Below are positions 1-8,918 of a stretch of DNA of 64,000 nucleotides, in pieces. The notes under the pieces are model-generated. The model was not told the origin of the DNA. It made no database searches and saw only the letters and a program-made list of their open reading frames with translations. The stretch is from positions 2,647,684 through 2,711,683 of the forward strand of contig CM007320.1 in assembly GCA_000333855.2 (NCBI GenBank), in the 5' to 3' direction. The translations under genes were made by a program, and so were the position numbers. This DNA is from Endotrypanum monterogeii. Lineage: Eukaryota > Euglenozoa > Kinetoplastea > Trypanosomatida > Trypanosomatidae. Numbering within the stretch: the stretch's first letter is position 1; every line of letters begins with the position of its first letter.

Positions 1-50
1 CGCCGTGCGCTTGTTTCTTTCGCTACTGTCCATTTGGCAGAAAAAAACAC

Positions 51-77
51 CCCCTCCGCTTCGTTTTTTTTTTCCAG
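51..77 (+). promoter_or_regulatory. polypyrimidine tract and trans-splice acceptor for the SNARE gene
   Basis: A C/T-rich run ends in CCAG, with the AG at 76-77. The first ATG downstream is at 107 and opens the SNARE frame, so the leader would be 29 nt. This supports starting the protein at 107 rather than at non-ATG codons further upstream. Inferred from pattern only. Confidence 0.7.
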
Positions 78-106
78 GTGTGCCACACCCATATTTTACC
101 ATTACA

Positions 107-865
107 ATGACCGACCCAAGTTGGCGCCGAGCTTGCGACTTGCTCGCGAAGCATTTACAGTCTCTAGGGCAGAAAATAGCCACAATACGTCGCATTACGA
201 ATCGACGCAGCGCCGTTGACGAAATCAGGAAAGAGCGTGAGGAGGTGAAGCGCATTACCCATGAGGCCAACGCCACCGATGTGCAAGACATCCGCAAGTC
301 AGTGAAGTCATTTGAGCGGTTTATGCTGTTAGACAAAGGTCTTAGCGAAGAGGGTCGAAAGCTTGCCAAGGATGCGGAACTCGTTCTGCAGGAATACGAG
401 AGGGTTTGCAATGATTTCTATCGTAAATGTATGGAGGGCGAGTCTGTACGGGGTGCTCAAAGCCGCCGTGCACTACGTACATTCCGTGAGGTAAGCGGTG
501 ACGATGATGACGAAGACGAAAAGCAGCTGCTTTTAGCAACGAAAGCCCCTCAACGGGAGGCGTTCGAGCGCGACATATACGAGGAGCTCATGCTAGAGCG
601 TCAGCGCGAGACGGGGGAGATCGCAGATAACGTTCGTGATATCCACGAAATTTTTCAGCATATCAATGAGATGGTCAATGACCAAGGAGAGCAAATCGAG
701 GTTGTTGACAGCAATATATCTAATGCAGAGCGTGCCACCCGAAATGCCTCGCAACACCTGCGCCGCGCCCAGCAATATCAGACGACATCGAGCAAATATA
801 AGCTCCTTTTCGCATGCATGGTGGTGCTGCTGATTGTGGTCGCCGTGGCTCTGTTCGTTAGATAA
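107..865 (+). CDS. Qa-SNARE, syntaxin-like membrane fusion protein
   Basis: This 252-residue protein has the layout of a syntaxin. An N-terminal helical region (about 1-125) is followed by an acidic linker (DDDDEDE near 132-138), a SNARE motif (about 160-222) with the QGEQIE signature and likely zero-layer glutamine Q193, and one C-terminal membrane anchor (about 232-250) with almost no lumenal tail. Qa-SNAREs sit on the cytosolic face of endomembranes and assemble four-helix bundles that drive vesicle fusion. The ATG at 107 is the first one after the predicted splice acceptor. The target membrane (Golgi, endosome or plasma membrane) cannot be decided from sequence alone. It is the first complete gene of the left block, about 1 kb upstream of tryptophanyl-tRNA synthetase and on the same strand. 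Confidence 0.85.
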   Translation: MTDPSWRRACDLLAKHLQSLGQKIATIRRITNRRSAVDEIRKEREEVKRITHEANATDVQDIRKSVKSFERFMLLDKGLSEEGRKLAKDAELVLQEYERVCNDFYRKCMEGESVRGAQSRRALRTFREVSGDDDDEDEKQLLLATKAPQREAFERDIYEELMLERQRETGEIADNVRDIHEIFQHINEMVNDQGEQIEVVDSNISNAERATRNASQHLRRAQQYQTTSSKYKLLFACMVVLLIVVAVALFVR

Positions 866-1235
866 AGTTGCTTTCATAGGCTCCTCTTTCTCGATGAACA
901 CATACATCTGCTTCCCCCCTTTCTTTCCAAGGGGTTTCTCTAAGTTTGTGTTTTTGCACTGATTGCTCGGAGTCCCCCCCCTTCCCTCCTCTGATTCTGC
1001 AATGATTGGCGCCTGCCATTCTCAACCACAGAAATTGAGGCAGCTGTTTCTTTACACGGACTTTTATGAATACTGTGCAGTGTTGCATTTCTACGATTGT
1101 ATACATGACCCACTGATTGTGCGTGCTTTCGTCCTTGTATCCACCTCTCAGGTTTCGTTTCACCTCAGCTCCTTCGGTCGACGAGACTCACTGCACAACA
1201 CGTGGCATTGAAGCCACAATATCATCTCTCTGGGG

Positions 1236-1370
1236 TCGCCTAGTGGCCTCTTTCTTACCGCCTGATGTGGTGCAATAGGCCGGTTGGCGCGCTGGGCAAT
1301 GTTTCGGACTTGATGTGAGACGTGATGCTGTGAGACTGAGTGCTTACGGAGAGCAAAAAAAAATAAAGTT
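1236..1370 (+). repeat. SIDER-like degenerate retroposon fragment, copy A
   Basis: The block beginning CGCCTAGTGGCCTCTTTCTT and continuing to GCTGGGCAATGT, followed by an A-rich tail near 1354-1366, is clearly related to the block at 6530-6665. Conserved islands in the same order, a GC-rich core and a terminal A-run suggest a short retroposon remnant. Naming it SIDER is inference from its position in a trypanosomatid spacer; I have no consensus to align with. Confidence 0.5.
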
Positions 1371-1818
1371 TCCTGTTTTAAATCCGTTTCAGCTGTCAGC
1401 GCGCGTTGCTGTTTATTCCAGATACCTGGTGGGGAGCCTTTCATGCGATTCTTTCGATACAGCGGGAGCTCCACTACGCGTTGGAAACAGCTCACAGGGT
1501 AGAATGGGAAGACTGCCTGTGGGCGCGAGTAGTCTCGTTGCCTCATACAGGCGTGCTCACTTGTTTGCTGAACAAGTTTGTTGCCCAGTATTACATGGCG
1601 TCGTGCATCTTTCTCAAGCTTTTTTTTTGTTGCACTAGTTTACAGCAGCCTTTGGTGGGCCCTTTTCTCCTACTTGTCACACCATCTTTGACCTACCCGT
1701 TTCTCCCATCATAACTCCTCTCCGCGTTGCACACGGTAGGGTGCTACATACACTACCGCTGTTGTTTTTCTGTGCCGCTGCCAGTGTGCCGGCCACGCAC
1801 TGCCTATTCGAGTGGCGT

Positions 1819-1831
1819 TCTTCCCTCTTAG
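1819..1831 (+). promoter_or_regulatory. likely trans-splice acceptor for tryptophanyl-tRNA synthetase
   Basis: TTCTTCCCTCTTAG ends with the AG at 1830-1831. A second, longer T-run (about 1853-1865) follows, but no AG lies between it and the ATG at 1892, so the upstream AG is the best candidate. This leaves a 60-nt leader that contains a poly-T stretch. Confidence 0.5.
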
Positions 1832-1891
1832 TGTCTCTTTGTTGTTGTTGCTGTTTTTTTTTTTTCGATTTGAATTTCGAATTTTGTTTAC

Positions 1892-3091
1892 ATGTCCCAA
1901 ATGGAAGACCCCACTGCGCAGGAGGCTATTGTAACGCCGTGGACAGTGGAGGGTGATGTGAACTACGACAGGCTTTTGAAAAATTTCGGCTGCCAGGCTA
2001 TTGACGAGAGCTTACTCGAGCGAATAGAACGACTCACTGGAAAAAAGCCGCATCATTTTTTGCGCCGTGGCATATTTTTTTCTCACCGTGATATGAACCT
2101 CATACTGGATGCGTACGAAAAGGGGCAGCCGTTTTACCTTTACACTGGCCGTGGACCCAGCAGTGAATCGATGCATGTTGGCCATTTAATACCCTTCATG
2201 TTCACCAAGTGGCTGCAGGAGACCTTCCAGGTGCCACTGGTGATCCAGCTCACCGACGACGAGAAGTTTTTCTTCAAGGACATTACGATGGAGGAGATCG
2301 ACAAAATGACAACTGAAAACTTGAAGGACATTATCGCTTTCGGCTTCGACCCCAAGCTCACGTTCATCTTTAAGAATTTTGAGTACGTTGGTCAAATGTA
2401 TCGCATTGTGGCGCGCATCGAAAAAGCCTACACGGCTAGCCAGGTGCGAGGCTGCTTTGGTTTCAAGATGGAGGACAACTGCGGTCGTTGGATGTTTCCT
2501 GCCATCCAGGCAGCACCTTCTTTCTCAGCAGCGTTTCCACATATATTTCCGCTGGAAAAAGGTAACGTGTTTTGCATGATTCCACAGGCAATTGACCAAG
2601 ACCCGTACTTCCGCCTCACGAGGGACGTGGCGCCAAGACTTGGATACTTGAAGCCAGCCGTCATCCACTCCAAGTTTTTTCCTGGGCTCAGTGGGTCCAA
2701 AGGCAAGATGAGCTCTTCCACTGGCACTGCCGTTTTTCTGACAGATACTCCAAAGATGATCAAAGAGAAGATCAACAAGCACGCCTTCAGTGGCGGTGGC
2801 GCAGATAAGAAGGAGCACCTGCTTCTTGGCGGCAATACCAACGTGGATGTACCTATGCAATGGCTCCGTTTCTTTCTTGAGGACGATGAGGAACTGAGGC
2901 GCCTTCAGAAAAATTACATGCTCGGTCGTATTATGACTGGAGACGTGAAAAAGGTTCTTATCCAAACACTCATCACAATCGTTACAGCGCACCAAGAGGC
3001 GCGCAGCAAGGTAACGGACGCGGATGCTGAGTTTTTCACCTCCACTCGATTGATAGGGCCTGCAAAGGAGCTGGCCGAGTCGAAGGGATAA
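1892..3091 (+). CDS. TrpRS: tryptophanyl-tRNA synthetase, eukaryotic cytosolic type
   Basis: This 399-residue class I aminoacyl-tRNA synthetase activates tryptophan with ATP and charges tRNA-Trp. The HIGH-type motif is HVGH at residues 95-98 and the KMSKS-type motif is KMSSS at 272-276. The segments DDEKFFFKD, the GYLKPAVIHSKFFPGL block and DVPMQWLRFFLEDD fit the archaeal/eukaryotic TrpRS branch rather than the bacterial or mitochondrial one. There is no targeting presequence, so a cytosolic enzyme is expected. Length is close to the catalytic core of eukaryotic TrpRS without a WHEP domain. A second in-frame ATG at 1901 would remove only three residues. The gene lies between the SNARE gene and an uncharacterised gene, with no functional link. 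Confidence 0.95.
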   Translation: MSQMEDPTAQEAIVTPWTVEGDVNYDRLLKNFGCQAIDESLLERIERLTGKKPHHFLRRGIFFSHRDMNLILDAYEKGQPFYLYTGRGPSSESMHVGHLIPFMFTKWLQETFQVPLVIQLTDDEKFFFKDITMEEIDKMTTENLKDIIAFGFDPKLTFIFKNFEYVGQMYRIVARIEKAYTASQVRGCFGFKMEDNCGRWMFPAIQAAPSFSAAFPHIFPLEKGNVFCMIPQAIDQDPYFRLTRDVAPRLGYLKPAVIHSKFFPGLSGSKGKMSSSTGTAVFLTDTPKMIKEKINKHAFSGGGADKKEHLLLGGNTNVDVPMQWLRFFLEDDEELRRLQKNYMLGRIMTGDVKKVLIQTLITIVTAHQEARSKVTDADAEFFTSTRLIGPAKELAESKG

Positions 3092-3562
3092 AGTAAAAAT
3101 TGCAACTGGTAAGTGCGTGTTTGTATCGTTTTGTTGAGCAGAGAATGCGCTAAAGAGGGCTAACGTGTCTTTACGGCGCGGTGCGCTGCACAGAGTTAAG
3201 GAACGAGCCAAATATTTTCGCGAGCGCCTTTTCAGCCACACAAGCTGGTGTTTTGACGAACTGAAATGTAAGAGAGGCGCCCTCCTCCCCCTTTTCTCCT
3301 TCCCCTCTCGACTTAGAAAGTCTACTCCAATACGTACTTATCGTTCAGAGAACACAATTTTGTCCACAGCTGCATGCTTTGGATAGATGGATGAATGGGT
3401 GAGTGGGTACTTTTATTTTACCCACCACTGCTCCTCCGTTAGGGGCTCAGCTTCAGACGCATCCGCAAATCATTTCAGACTGGTAATCGCGGCAGGCGAG
3501 TTTCTCACCTGAAGAAACTACTATTTCCAGAAAAATGGAAAGGCGGTATTGGTGTATTGGCT

Positions 3563-3566
<4 letters not shown>

Positions 3567-3597
<31 letters not shown>
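3567..3597. repeat. (TA)n microsatellite
   Basis: About 15 uninterrupted AT units in the spacer before the 687-residue gene. Confidence 0.95.
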
Positions 3598-3598
<1 letters not shown>

Positions 3599-3860
3599 TT
3601 GTTACGGGCGATAGTGTGTATGCTTTTCTGTATGGGTGCAGGTGGGAATAGTGAAGAAGGGAAAGTACTATACTCGCCAGAAAGCAAGCAAGCGTGACAC
3701 ACACCTACACACAGGCTCTTGGCAGCAATATGTAGTATGTACATCCGCATCTTTGATAACTTCCTTAGAAAATTCTTTCGTTCATTATCAACAAATACGA
3801 TTTCCCTGCTTGAACCATCTCTGGTCTACTGTGTGTCTCTCGTGTCGGTGCCTTGTATGT

Positions 3861-3881
3861 GATATATATATATATATATAT
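3861..3881. repeat. (TA)n microsatellite
   Basis: About ten uninterrupted AT units, 55 nt before the pyrimidine tract of the downstream gene. Confidence 0.95.
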
Positions 3882-3935
3882 CATGGGCTACCTGAACCTC
3901 ACAAACACTCGTTCAGGGGGATTAAGGGAACACCG

Positions 3936-4003
3936 TGCCTGCCCCTCCCTTCCTACCTCCTATCACCCATTCACGAAATCATCGATATCACCCTTATCCT
4001 CAG
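3936..4003 (+). promoter_or_regulatory. polypyrimidine tract and trans-splice acceptor for the 687-residue gene
   Basis: C/T-rich sequence ends in CTTATCCTCAG with the AG at 4002-4003. The next ATG, at 4077, opens the long frame after a 73-nt leader with no other ATG. Confidence 0.65.
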
Positions 4004-4076
4004 GCAAAAGAACGGCAGTGGTCGTAAGGAGTGGTGCTGTCCGCGTGATCGTAGGCTCATCATTCGAGAAACCTCA

Positions 4077-6140
4077 ATGCGACGGCCTGAGTCGTGGCGG
4101 CGTTTGCTGTCTCACCTCGTCCACACTGTTGCCACACCGTTTATTTTGCGAATTGGTCTCGGTCCTCCAGGCTCCGCCCCTCAGCTGTGTGTTGCACCTC
4201 AGCGCTCTTCATCTCTGCCCATATTCGCGGCCAACTACTGTGAGTTATCCGTATTTGAAAAGGATTTTGCCGCTCGCTGCTTAGAGTACGTTGCGCATCG
4301 GAGGGATGGCGCCCATGAAGAAGAGAGTGATGTAATGCTCCACCTCACGTCGTCTTCGGCGGCGTCACCGACGACTTGCGCAGGTGAGTACCCTAAAGCA
4401 TGGCGACCCCTCTTTGACCTGGTAGTGCTACCCAATGGTCCACTTTATATCGGGTGGTTTCGCCACCACGCTCTTGATTTACAGTGGGGGCATCACGTTG
4501 AAGCCTACGTCGCGGATCTGTGGCAACGGGCTCCACACACACTATGGCTACACTGCCAAGAGAAACTGAGTTCACTAGTGCGCCGGCAGTTGCCGATGCG
4601 TCATCGACATCTACCTGTCTTTCATCGACGTGATACTGTGTCGGAAGCGGAGATTGAACAATGCTTGCAGGCAGCTGTGCGCTCTCTCCCCCCACCAACG
4701 TCCGCTGCGCGAAGGTTGGAGCACGATGTCCTGCTAGGGGTATCAGGCGCCAGCAGGCCGACACTTCCGCGTGTTCGGGCGCTGATGCGCAGCCTTCTGC
4801 GGCGTGATCAGCAGCTCCCCACCGGCACTGCTGTTGCACTTATGCGCTTGCTTGTCTCAACCTTCGCGATGCACTCAAACAAAATGTCTCGTGGATTAGC
4901 TGACGAGATAAAGGCTGCTGCTAGACGGGTATGTACGTTGGCGAACGACTCTGGTTGCCATCGACTACTTGTTTGGGGCGCTTTATTGGTGGGCACCGCT
5001 GATGAAGCAGCTATGGCACCCATTGAGATAGCCCAGGAAGATGCGGCCACACAAGCACTAACCTTAGCGTTACTGAGCGCCATTGACCTTCCTGGTAGTA
5101 AGCGAGACGAGGCGCTGCGATGGCAAGCAGAACATCACCTCTCTCCGCTCTGTGATGCGCTCGTTTCCGAGGAGGCAATGCTTTTGGATGCCCTTACTGT
5201 TTTTGGATCCGACGCAAACAACGCCGAGGACCGTGCCGCGCTCACCTGCAGTGCATCAAACGGGGACGGGTCGTTCTACGGAGACGTAACAAACGACAGT
5301 GTCGTTCAACGTGACTTTGCCGCGTCGCATTTCCTTTGTGCTCTCGGCGAGACAGGGAGCCCATCCGAGGATGAATCATCGATGCACTGGGAGCCAGCCG
5401 AGGACCGTAGGCGACCCCTTATCCCGTGGCTTCCCGGCACAGGCTCAGACGCGAAGGGTTGTTGGTGCACACTAGTCACTCATTCAAGGATCCTACTCTC
5501 CCATAGCAAAACTGATCACACTTCGCAGAAAAATATTGTCTCACCTTATTTAGCTCTGATGGAGCGCGTGCAATCCATGCTGCGGGTTTCCCTTGTTCGA
5601 AGATGTCTGTTTGCCACCACCGAGGCAAACATCTGTAGCCAGTATTCGATCATTACTCACCTTTTCTCCTCGGCCGAAGGTCCTTTGGGGCGTCTGACGC
5701 TGATTCACTTCTCGGCCACCGACGCTGTTTCTGACGTAATGAGCCCCCATATGCACCAGCGGGCGCTTATGGGACTTTTGTTTCTCTTTCCAGATCTGGA
5801 AATACGCTGCCTCTACGGTGGCACAGTTGCTCATGTCCAAGAGTCTCTCTCGGCTGGTACTTGCGTCCTGCAGTGCAGCTCGTCTCTCGGTGTTTCTCAC
5901 ATGTCGTCGGCAGGGGAGACCACTGTGGCAGTTGAAATTCCCTCCACATACACCGAAGGTCTCACGTCGCGTCTACTCGGTCGAGAGAGCGCCCTGGTCT
6001 GTGTAATGCATCGGGCGTCTGGTGAGCCCGAAGCTGCTTTTCTGTTGAATGAGCTGCATGCGAATCTTCACACAATCCTGTACCGCACCTCAGCGCTGGG
6101 TGCATGTGCAATCTCTACAAACGTTCTCCCCTTAACGTAA
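4077..6140 (+). CDS. conserved-type protein of unknown function, 687 residues
   Basis: I do not recognise a family. The frame stays open upstream of 4077, but that part crosses a TA microsatellite and reads as spacer, so the ATG at 4077, first after a good acceptor, is preferred. The start MRRPESWRRLLSHLVHTVAT is basic and amphipathic and could be a mitochondrial presequence. The body is rich in Leu, Ala, Arg and His, with stretches that look helical (for example around residues 190-330), plus an acidic/serine-rich patch near 440. No clear membrane segment, zinc motif or nucleotide-binding loop is visible. Its length, codon use and position between TrpRS and another gene on the same strand make it a real gene. 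A helical-repeat or mitochondrial RNA-related role is possible but only a guess. Confidence 0.8.
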   Translation: MRRPESWRRLLSHLVHTVATPFILRIGLGPPGSAPQLCVAPQRSSSLPIFAANYCELSVFEKDFAARCLEYVAHRRDGAHEEESDVMLHLTSSSAASPTTCAGEYPKAWRPLFDLVVLPNGPLYIGWFRHHALDLQWGHHVEAYVADLWQRAPHTLWLHCQEKLSSLVRRQLPMRHRHLPVFHRRDTVSEAEIEQCLQAAVRSLPPPTSAARRLEHDVLLGVSGASRPTLPRVRALMRSLLRRDQQLPTGTAVALMRLLVSTFAMHSNKMSRGLADEIKAAARRVCTLANDSGCHRLLVWGALLVGTADEAAMAPIEIAQEDAATQALTLALLSAIDLPGSKRDEALRWQAEHHLSPLCDALVSEEAMLLDALTVFGSDANNAEDRAALTCSASNGDGSFYGDVTNDSVVQRDFAASHFLCALGETGSPSEDESSMHWEPAEDRRRPLIPWLPGTGSDAKGCWCTLVTHSRILLSHSKTDHTSQKNIVSPYLALMERVQSMLRVSLVRRCLFATTEANICSQYSIITHLFSSAEGPLGRLTLIHFSATDAVSDVMSPHMHQRALMGLLFLFPDLEIRCLYGGTVAHVQESLSAGTCVLQCSSSLGVSHMSSAGETTVAVEIPSTYTEGLTSRLLGRESALVCVMHRASGEPEAAFLLNELHANLHTILYRTSALGACAISTNVLPLT

Positions 6141-6529
6141 AGTGTAACGAAAACCGATTGCGATTCATTATTTCTTCGCTTTGCCTACAATGTCATTCGG
6201 TTGTACCCTGGCCGCCGAACAATGACTCTTAAACCATGTAGACGACAAACCTCTGAATTTCATGTAATCGCGCGATTTGAAACTCGCTGCCTCTATCGTA
6301 TTTGAGCGGAAATCGCACACCGCCAAAAAAAAAAAAAACTATTTCCTCGCCTTTTTTTTTTCTAGGGTGGATGGAGGGTGCGAGTGGCGACTCCTCTTTG
6401 CTTGAATCATGGCCATCTGTTACGATTCTTTATCTAGTACCCGCTTTACCTATACGTTAGCCCGTCCATCACCCACTTCTTTTCCTGCTTCCGTTGTCAA
6501 GTGCTACAACCCATTGACGTCTCTGAAAA

Positions 6530-6665
6530 GGCGCCTAGTAGCCTCTTTCTCACCGCGGGGCGCCCTCCGATAGTCCGGTGGGGGGAGGGGGGGCTGGGCA
6601 ATGTATTGGGCTTGGTTTAACATGTGCTGTCGGACAGAGTCCAGGGGCTGGGAAAAGAAATAAAT
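6530..6665 (+). repeat. SIDER-like degenerate retroposon fragment, copy B
   Basis: It shares with 1236-1370 the ordered islands GCGCCTAGTAGCCTCTTTCT, a TAGTCCGGT-like core, GGGCTGGGCAATGT, a GGCTTGG/GGACTTG segment, and an A-rich end (AAAAGAAATAAA). Divergence is substantial, consistent with an old retroposon remnant in the 3' UTR of the upstream gene. Confidence 0.5.
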
Positions 6666-6940
6666 GATTCGATGATATCGACGAAGCTATCTTGCAATCA
6701 CTGACCCAGAGTTGTCGGTTGCAAATGCCTCATACTGAGTGCGAATACCCCCGTTGTATACGCTGCTCGTGTGTCTAACTACACAGACTGCGCTCGGCAT
6801 GCGCAGAATGTCGCATGATTCCTTGGCTGTGCTACTTCATGCCTCAAGGGCGCATATTGCGATATTCAATATTTAACTGACACATTCACCTCATCGCCTG
6901 ATGAAATGCCCAACTCAACCTCCATGCTAAATTGACGCGT

Positions 6941-6963
6941 CATTTTATTTCATTGTTCCACAG
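6941..6963 (+). promoter_or_regulatory. trans-splice acceptor for the 282-residue gene
   Basis: CATTTTATTTCATTGTTCCA is followed by CAG, with the AG at 6962-6963. The next ATG is at 7027, giving a 63-nt leader free of other ATGs. Confidence 0.6.
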
Positions 6964-7026
6964 GGAGGTGCTGTTGAGTTGGTCCTAGGATTTGTTTTGA
7001 TTGATAGAAATCATAAGTCTGGCGTG

Positions 7027-7875
7027 ATGCAGCGGTACATCGCACAGGTTTCTACTCGCCGTCTGTGTCATGCACTTCGTCGTGGGGGTACGGCGGCGGC
7101 GCTGCTTCGTTGCCCTTTTTATCGATACACTTCAACTACCACACCGTCGTCTGGTGCGGCAGTGCTTCACGGCTCCCAAGATCACCCTCATGAAGGAAGT
7201 GCTTCCTCTCTGTCGATAGAGTTCCGCACTGAGGATGGGAAAAAGTCTTCTTTGGACGAGGACGAGTTTGACGAACTGGAGGCTGCATCACAGGAACTGC
7301 ACGACCTCTGCTATACGATGATCGCCCATCTCCGATGCGCAGACCCAAACGCCCACCGAGCTCTCTTCGAGCGTCGCATAAAGCGAGGATTCCGTGAACC
7401 ACAACCTGAGCAGTACCGTCGACTTCTGCACGGCTACGGGGATCGAAGTTTGCGTCGGCGCAACAACTATCGCAGCCACAAAGACTTTGAGGGGGCGAAT
7501 AGGCTCTACCTGGAATGGGGCGAGAAGGTATTGGTGTTACTCACGCAGCCTGTGCTGGATCGTATTCTGAAAAGCGCTGGAAAGGGCCATCGTGATTTAC
7601 GATCCGACGGGGTGCACCGTTACCGCCGGCCGCTTGAACGTGCTACTTGGCGTACATTCCCTCATCGGTGGTTCAAGCACGCGCCATTCGAGGTGCAACA
7701 ACTTCGCGCGGATATTCCAGATTCCGTTGTTCAAAACACGCGTTTCTATCGTGACCACGCCACCTTGCGGTATCTCTTCACACTAATGGAGCCGCAGCAT
7801 TTTTTTCGAGAGAAAATCGAGCACCGTATGATGGAGTTGACAAGGAACTACGACGTGTTGCAGAGAGCCATCTAG
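7027..7875 (+). CDS. probable mitochondrial protein of unknown function, 282 residues
   Basis: The first ATG after the acceptor at 6963 opens a 282-residue frame. The N-terminus (about 1-40) is rich in Arg, Ser, Thr and Ala and free of acidic residues, typical of a mitochondrial import signal. The mature part begins with an acidic stretch (DEDEFDELEAA near 77-87) and then becomes strongly basic and aromatic, with clusters such as RRIKRGFREPQPEQYRR, YGDRSLRRRNNYRSHKDFE and YRRPLERATWRTFPHRWFKH. No membrane segment or known catalytic motif is visible. This composition resembles trypanosomatid mitoribosome or mitochondrial RNA-processing proteins, and the next gene encodes mitoribosomal uL3m. 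Neighbours in trypanosomatid polycistrons are usually unrelated, so the context is weak evidence. Confidence 0.75.
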   Translation: MQRYIAQVSTRRLCHALRRGGTAAALLRCPFYRYTSTTTPSSGAAVLHGSQDHPHEGSASSLSIEFRTEDGKKSSLDEDEFDELEAASQELHDLCYTMIAHLRCADPNAHRALFERRIKRGFREPQPEQYRRLLHGYGDRSLRRRNNYRSHKDFEGANRLYLEWGEKVLVLLTQPVLDRILKSAGKGHRDLRSDGVHRYRRPLERATWRTFPHRWFKHAPFEVQQLRADIPDSVVQNTRFYRDHATLRYLFTLMEPQHFFREKIEHRMMELTRNYDVLQRAI

Positions 7876-8603
7876 TAGCTTCTAGGTCCTTTTGCAAAAC
7901 AAGCAGATGGTTTGTGTGAGCGATTCGCTTCGGGCCAGCAGGTGTGTCAGTGAATCTGAGAGAGAAAGCAGTGTTCAGCTGAATGTGGTCGCGTCCCTGC
8001 GTTTGCTAGCAGTTTGAATTCTGAACAAAACTTGCTTTTCTCGAGGAGCACCGCTAGAATGTGGTGGTTTTGTGTGTATGTGCCATGGTGCGTTTCTGTT
8101 CATCTCATCGTGTGTCACCGCGCGTGAGCGCATCAATGCTGAACAGCTCTACAAGAAAAAATCTCTATATACACTTCAAGTGAGGTTTTTTTTGTTCTCT
8201 AATGCCGCCCCCCCCCCCTCCCCACAAAAAAAAAAAACATCGATAGTGATAGGAAAGGGCAATGGTCTTCCCTGGTGCCTTCCTGTCCAGAAGGGCTTGC
8301 TTTATACCCTCTTGTCCTACTCAAGGATGAGATGGTCTGCCTCGGTGCCCTGAGGGTTATATTGTGTATAAGTCACTATGACCTTCTAGGCACCCTGTCT
8401 TCGTCCTGATGGGGCGATGACATACGTGGAATGTTATGTTGTTGATTGCGCCTGCGGTAAAGGTTTTTTTTTTTTTTTGCATCCTCGCTAGTTTGTTTTT
8501 CTACACGCGCCAGGTGAATGTGATTCTCTGCAGGTGTCATTAGGGGATTATCCTCGTGGTCTCCTGCGCACCTCTATGGTATACTTCCTCCCACCTTTTT
8601 CAA

Positions 8604-8613
<10 letters not shown>

Positions 8614-8636
<23 letters not shown>

Positions 8637-8639
8637 CAC
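8614..8639. repeat. (CA)n microsatellite
   Basis: About 13 CA units upstream of the uL3m gene. Confidence 0.95.
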
Positions 8640-8837
8640 GGGGTTGTTCACGGTTGTTCTTGAATTTAACACCCAATCAAATTTTGTTTCGGTACCTTCT
8701 ATGGCTCTCCCAGCCGATCAAAGCAAGCGCCGTTGTGCACTTGTCGCTTTCTGGAGGGAGGGCGTCTTGCATCCACGTTGCCTTTCCAGCACAACACGTT
8801 ATCCTGCCGCGGTCTATCCTTGTTGTTCACGGATTAA

Positions 8838-8857
8838 CTTTTCTTTTTTCATGTAAG
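8838..8857 (+). promoter_or_regulatory. trans-splice acceptor for uL3m
   Basis: A T-rich tract (CTTTTCTTTTTTC) is followed by the first AG at 8856-8857; the next ATG is at 8919 after a 61-nt ATG-free leader. The ATG at 8851 lies upstream of the AG and would not be in the mRNA. Confidence 0.6.
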
Positions 8858-8918
8858 CAACTGCATCGCGTTTCACTGGAGGTCGGAGATTACGAGAGCG
8901 TGTGTGCTGAAGAGGAAG

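Larger units (their letters stand above)
866..1891 (+). other. intergenic/UTR spacer with a SIDER-like repeat
   Basis: No convincing gene; short frames here lack coding character. It holds the 3' UTR of the SNARE gene, a diverged dispersed repeat with an A-rich tail at 1236-1370, and pyrimidine tracts feeding the next gene. Confidence 0.6.
3092..4076 (+). other. intergenic spacer with two (TA)n tracts
   Basis: No coding region is supported. The frame open through here upstream of 4077 runs through a TA microsatellite and has no coding character. Two TA microsatellites (3567-3597, 3861-3881) precede a pyrimidine tract feeding the next gene. Confidence 0.6.
6141..7026 (+). other. intergenic/UTR spacer with a second SIDER-like repeat
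   Basis: No gene seen. It contains homopolymer runs near 6325-6361, the dispersed repeat copy B at 6530-6665, and an acceptor at 6962-6963 for the next gene. Confidence 0.6.
7876..8918 (+). other. intergenic spacer with homopolymers and a (CA)n tract
   Basis: No gene seen. Contains a C-run then A-run near 8207-8239, a T-run at 8464-8479, a CA microsatellite at 8614-8639 and the acceptor for uL3m. Confidence 0.6.
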
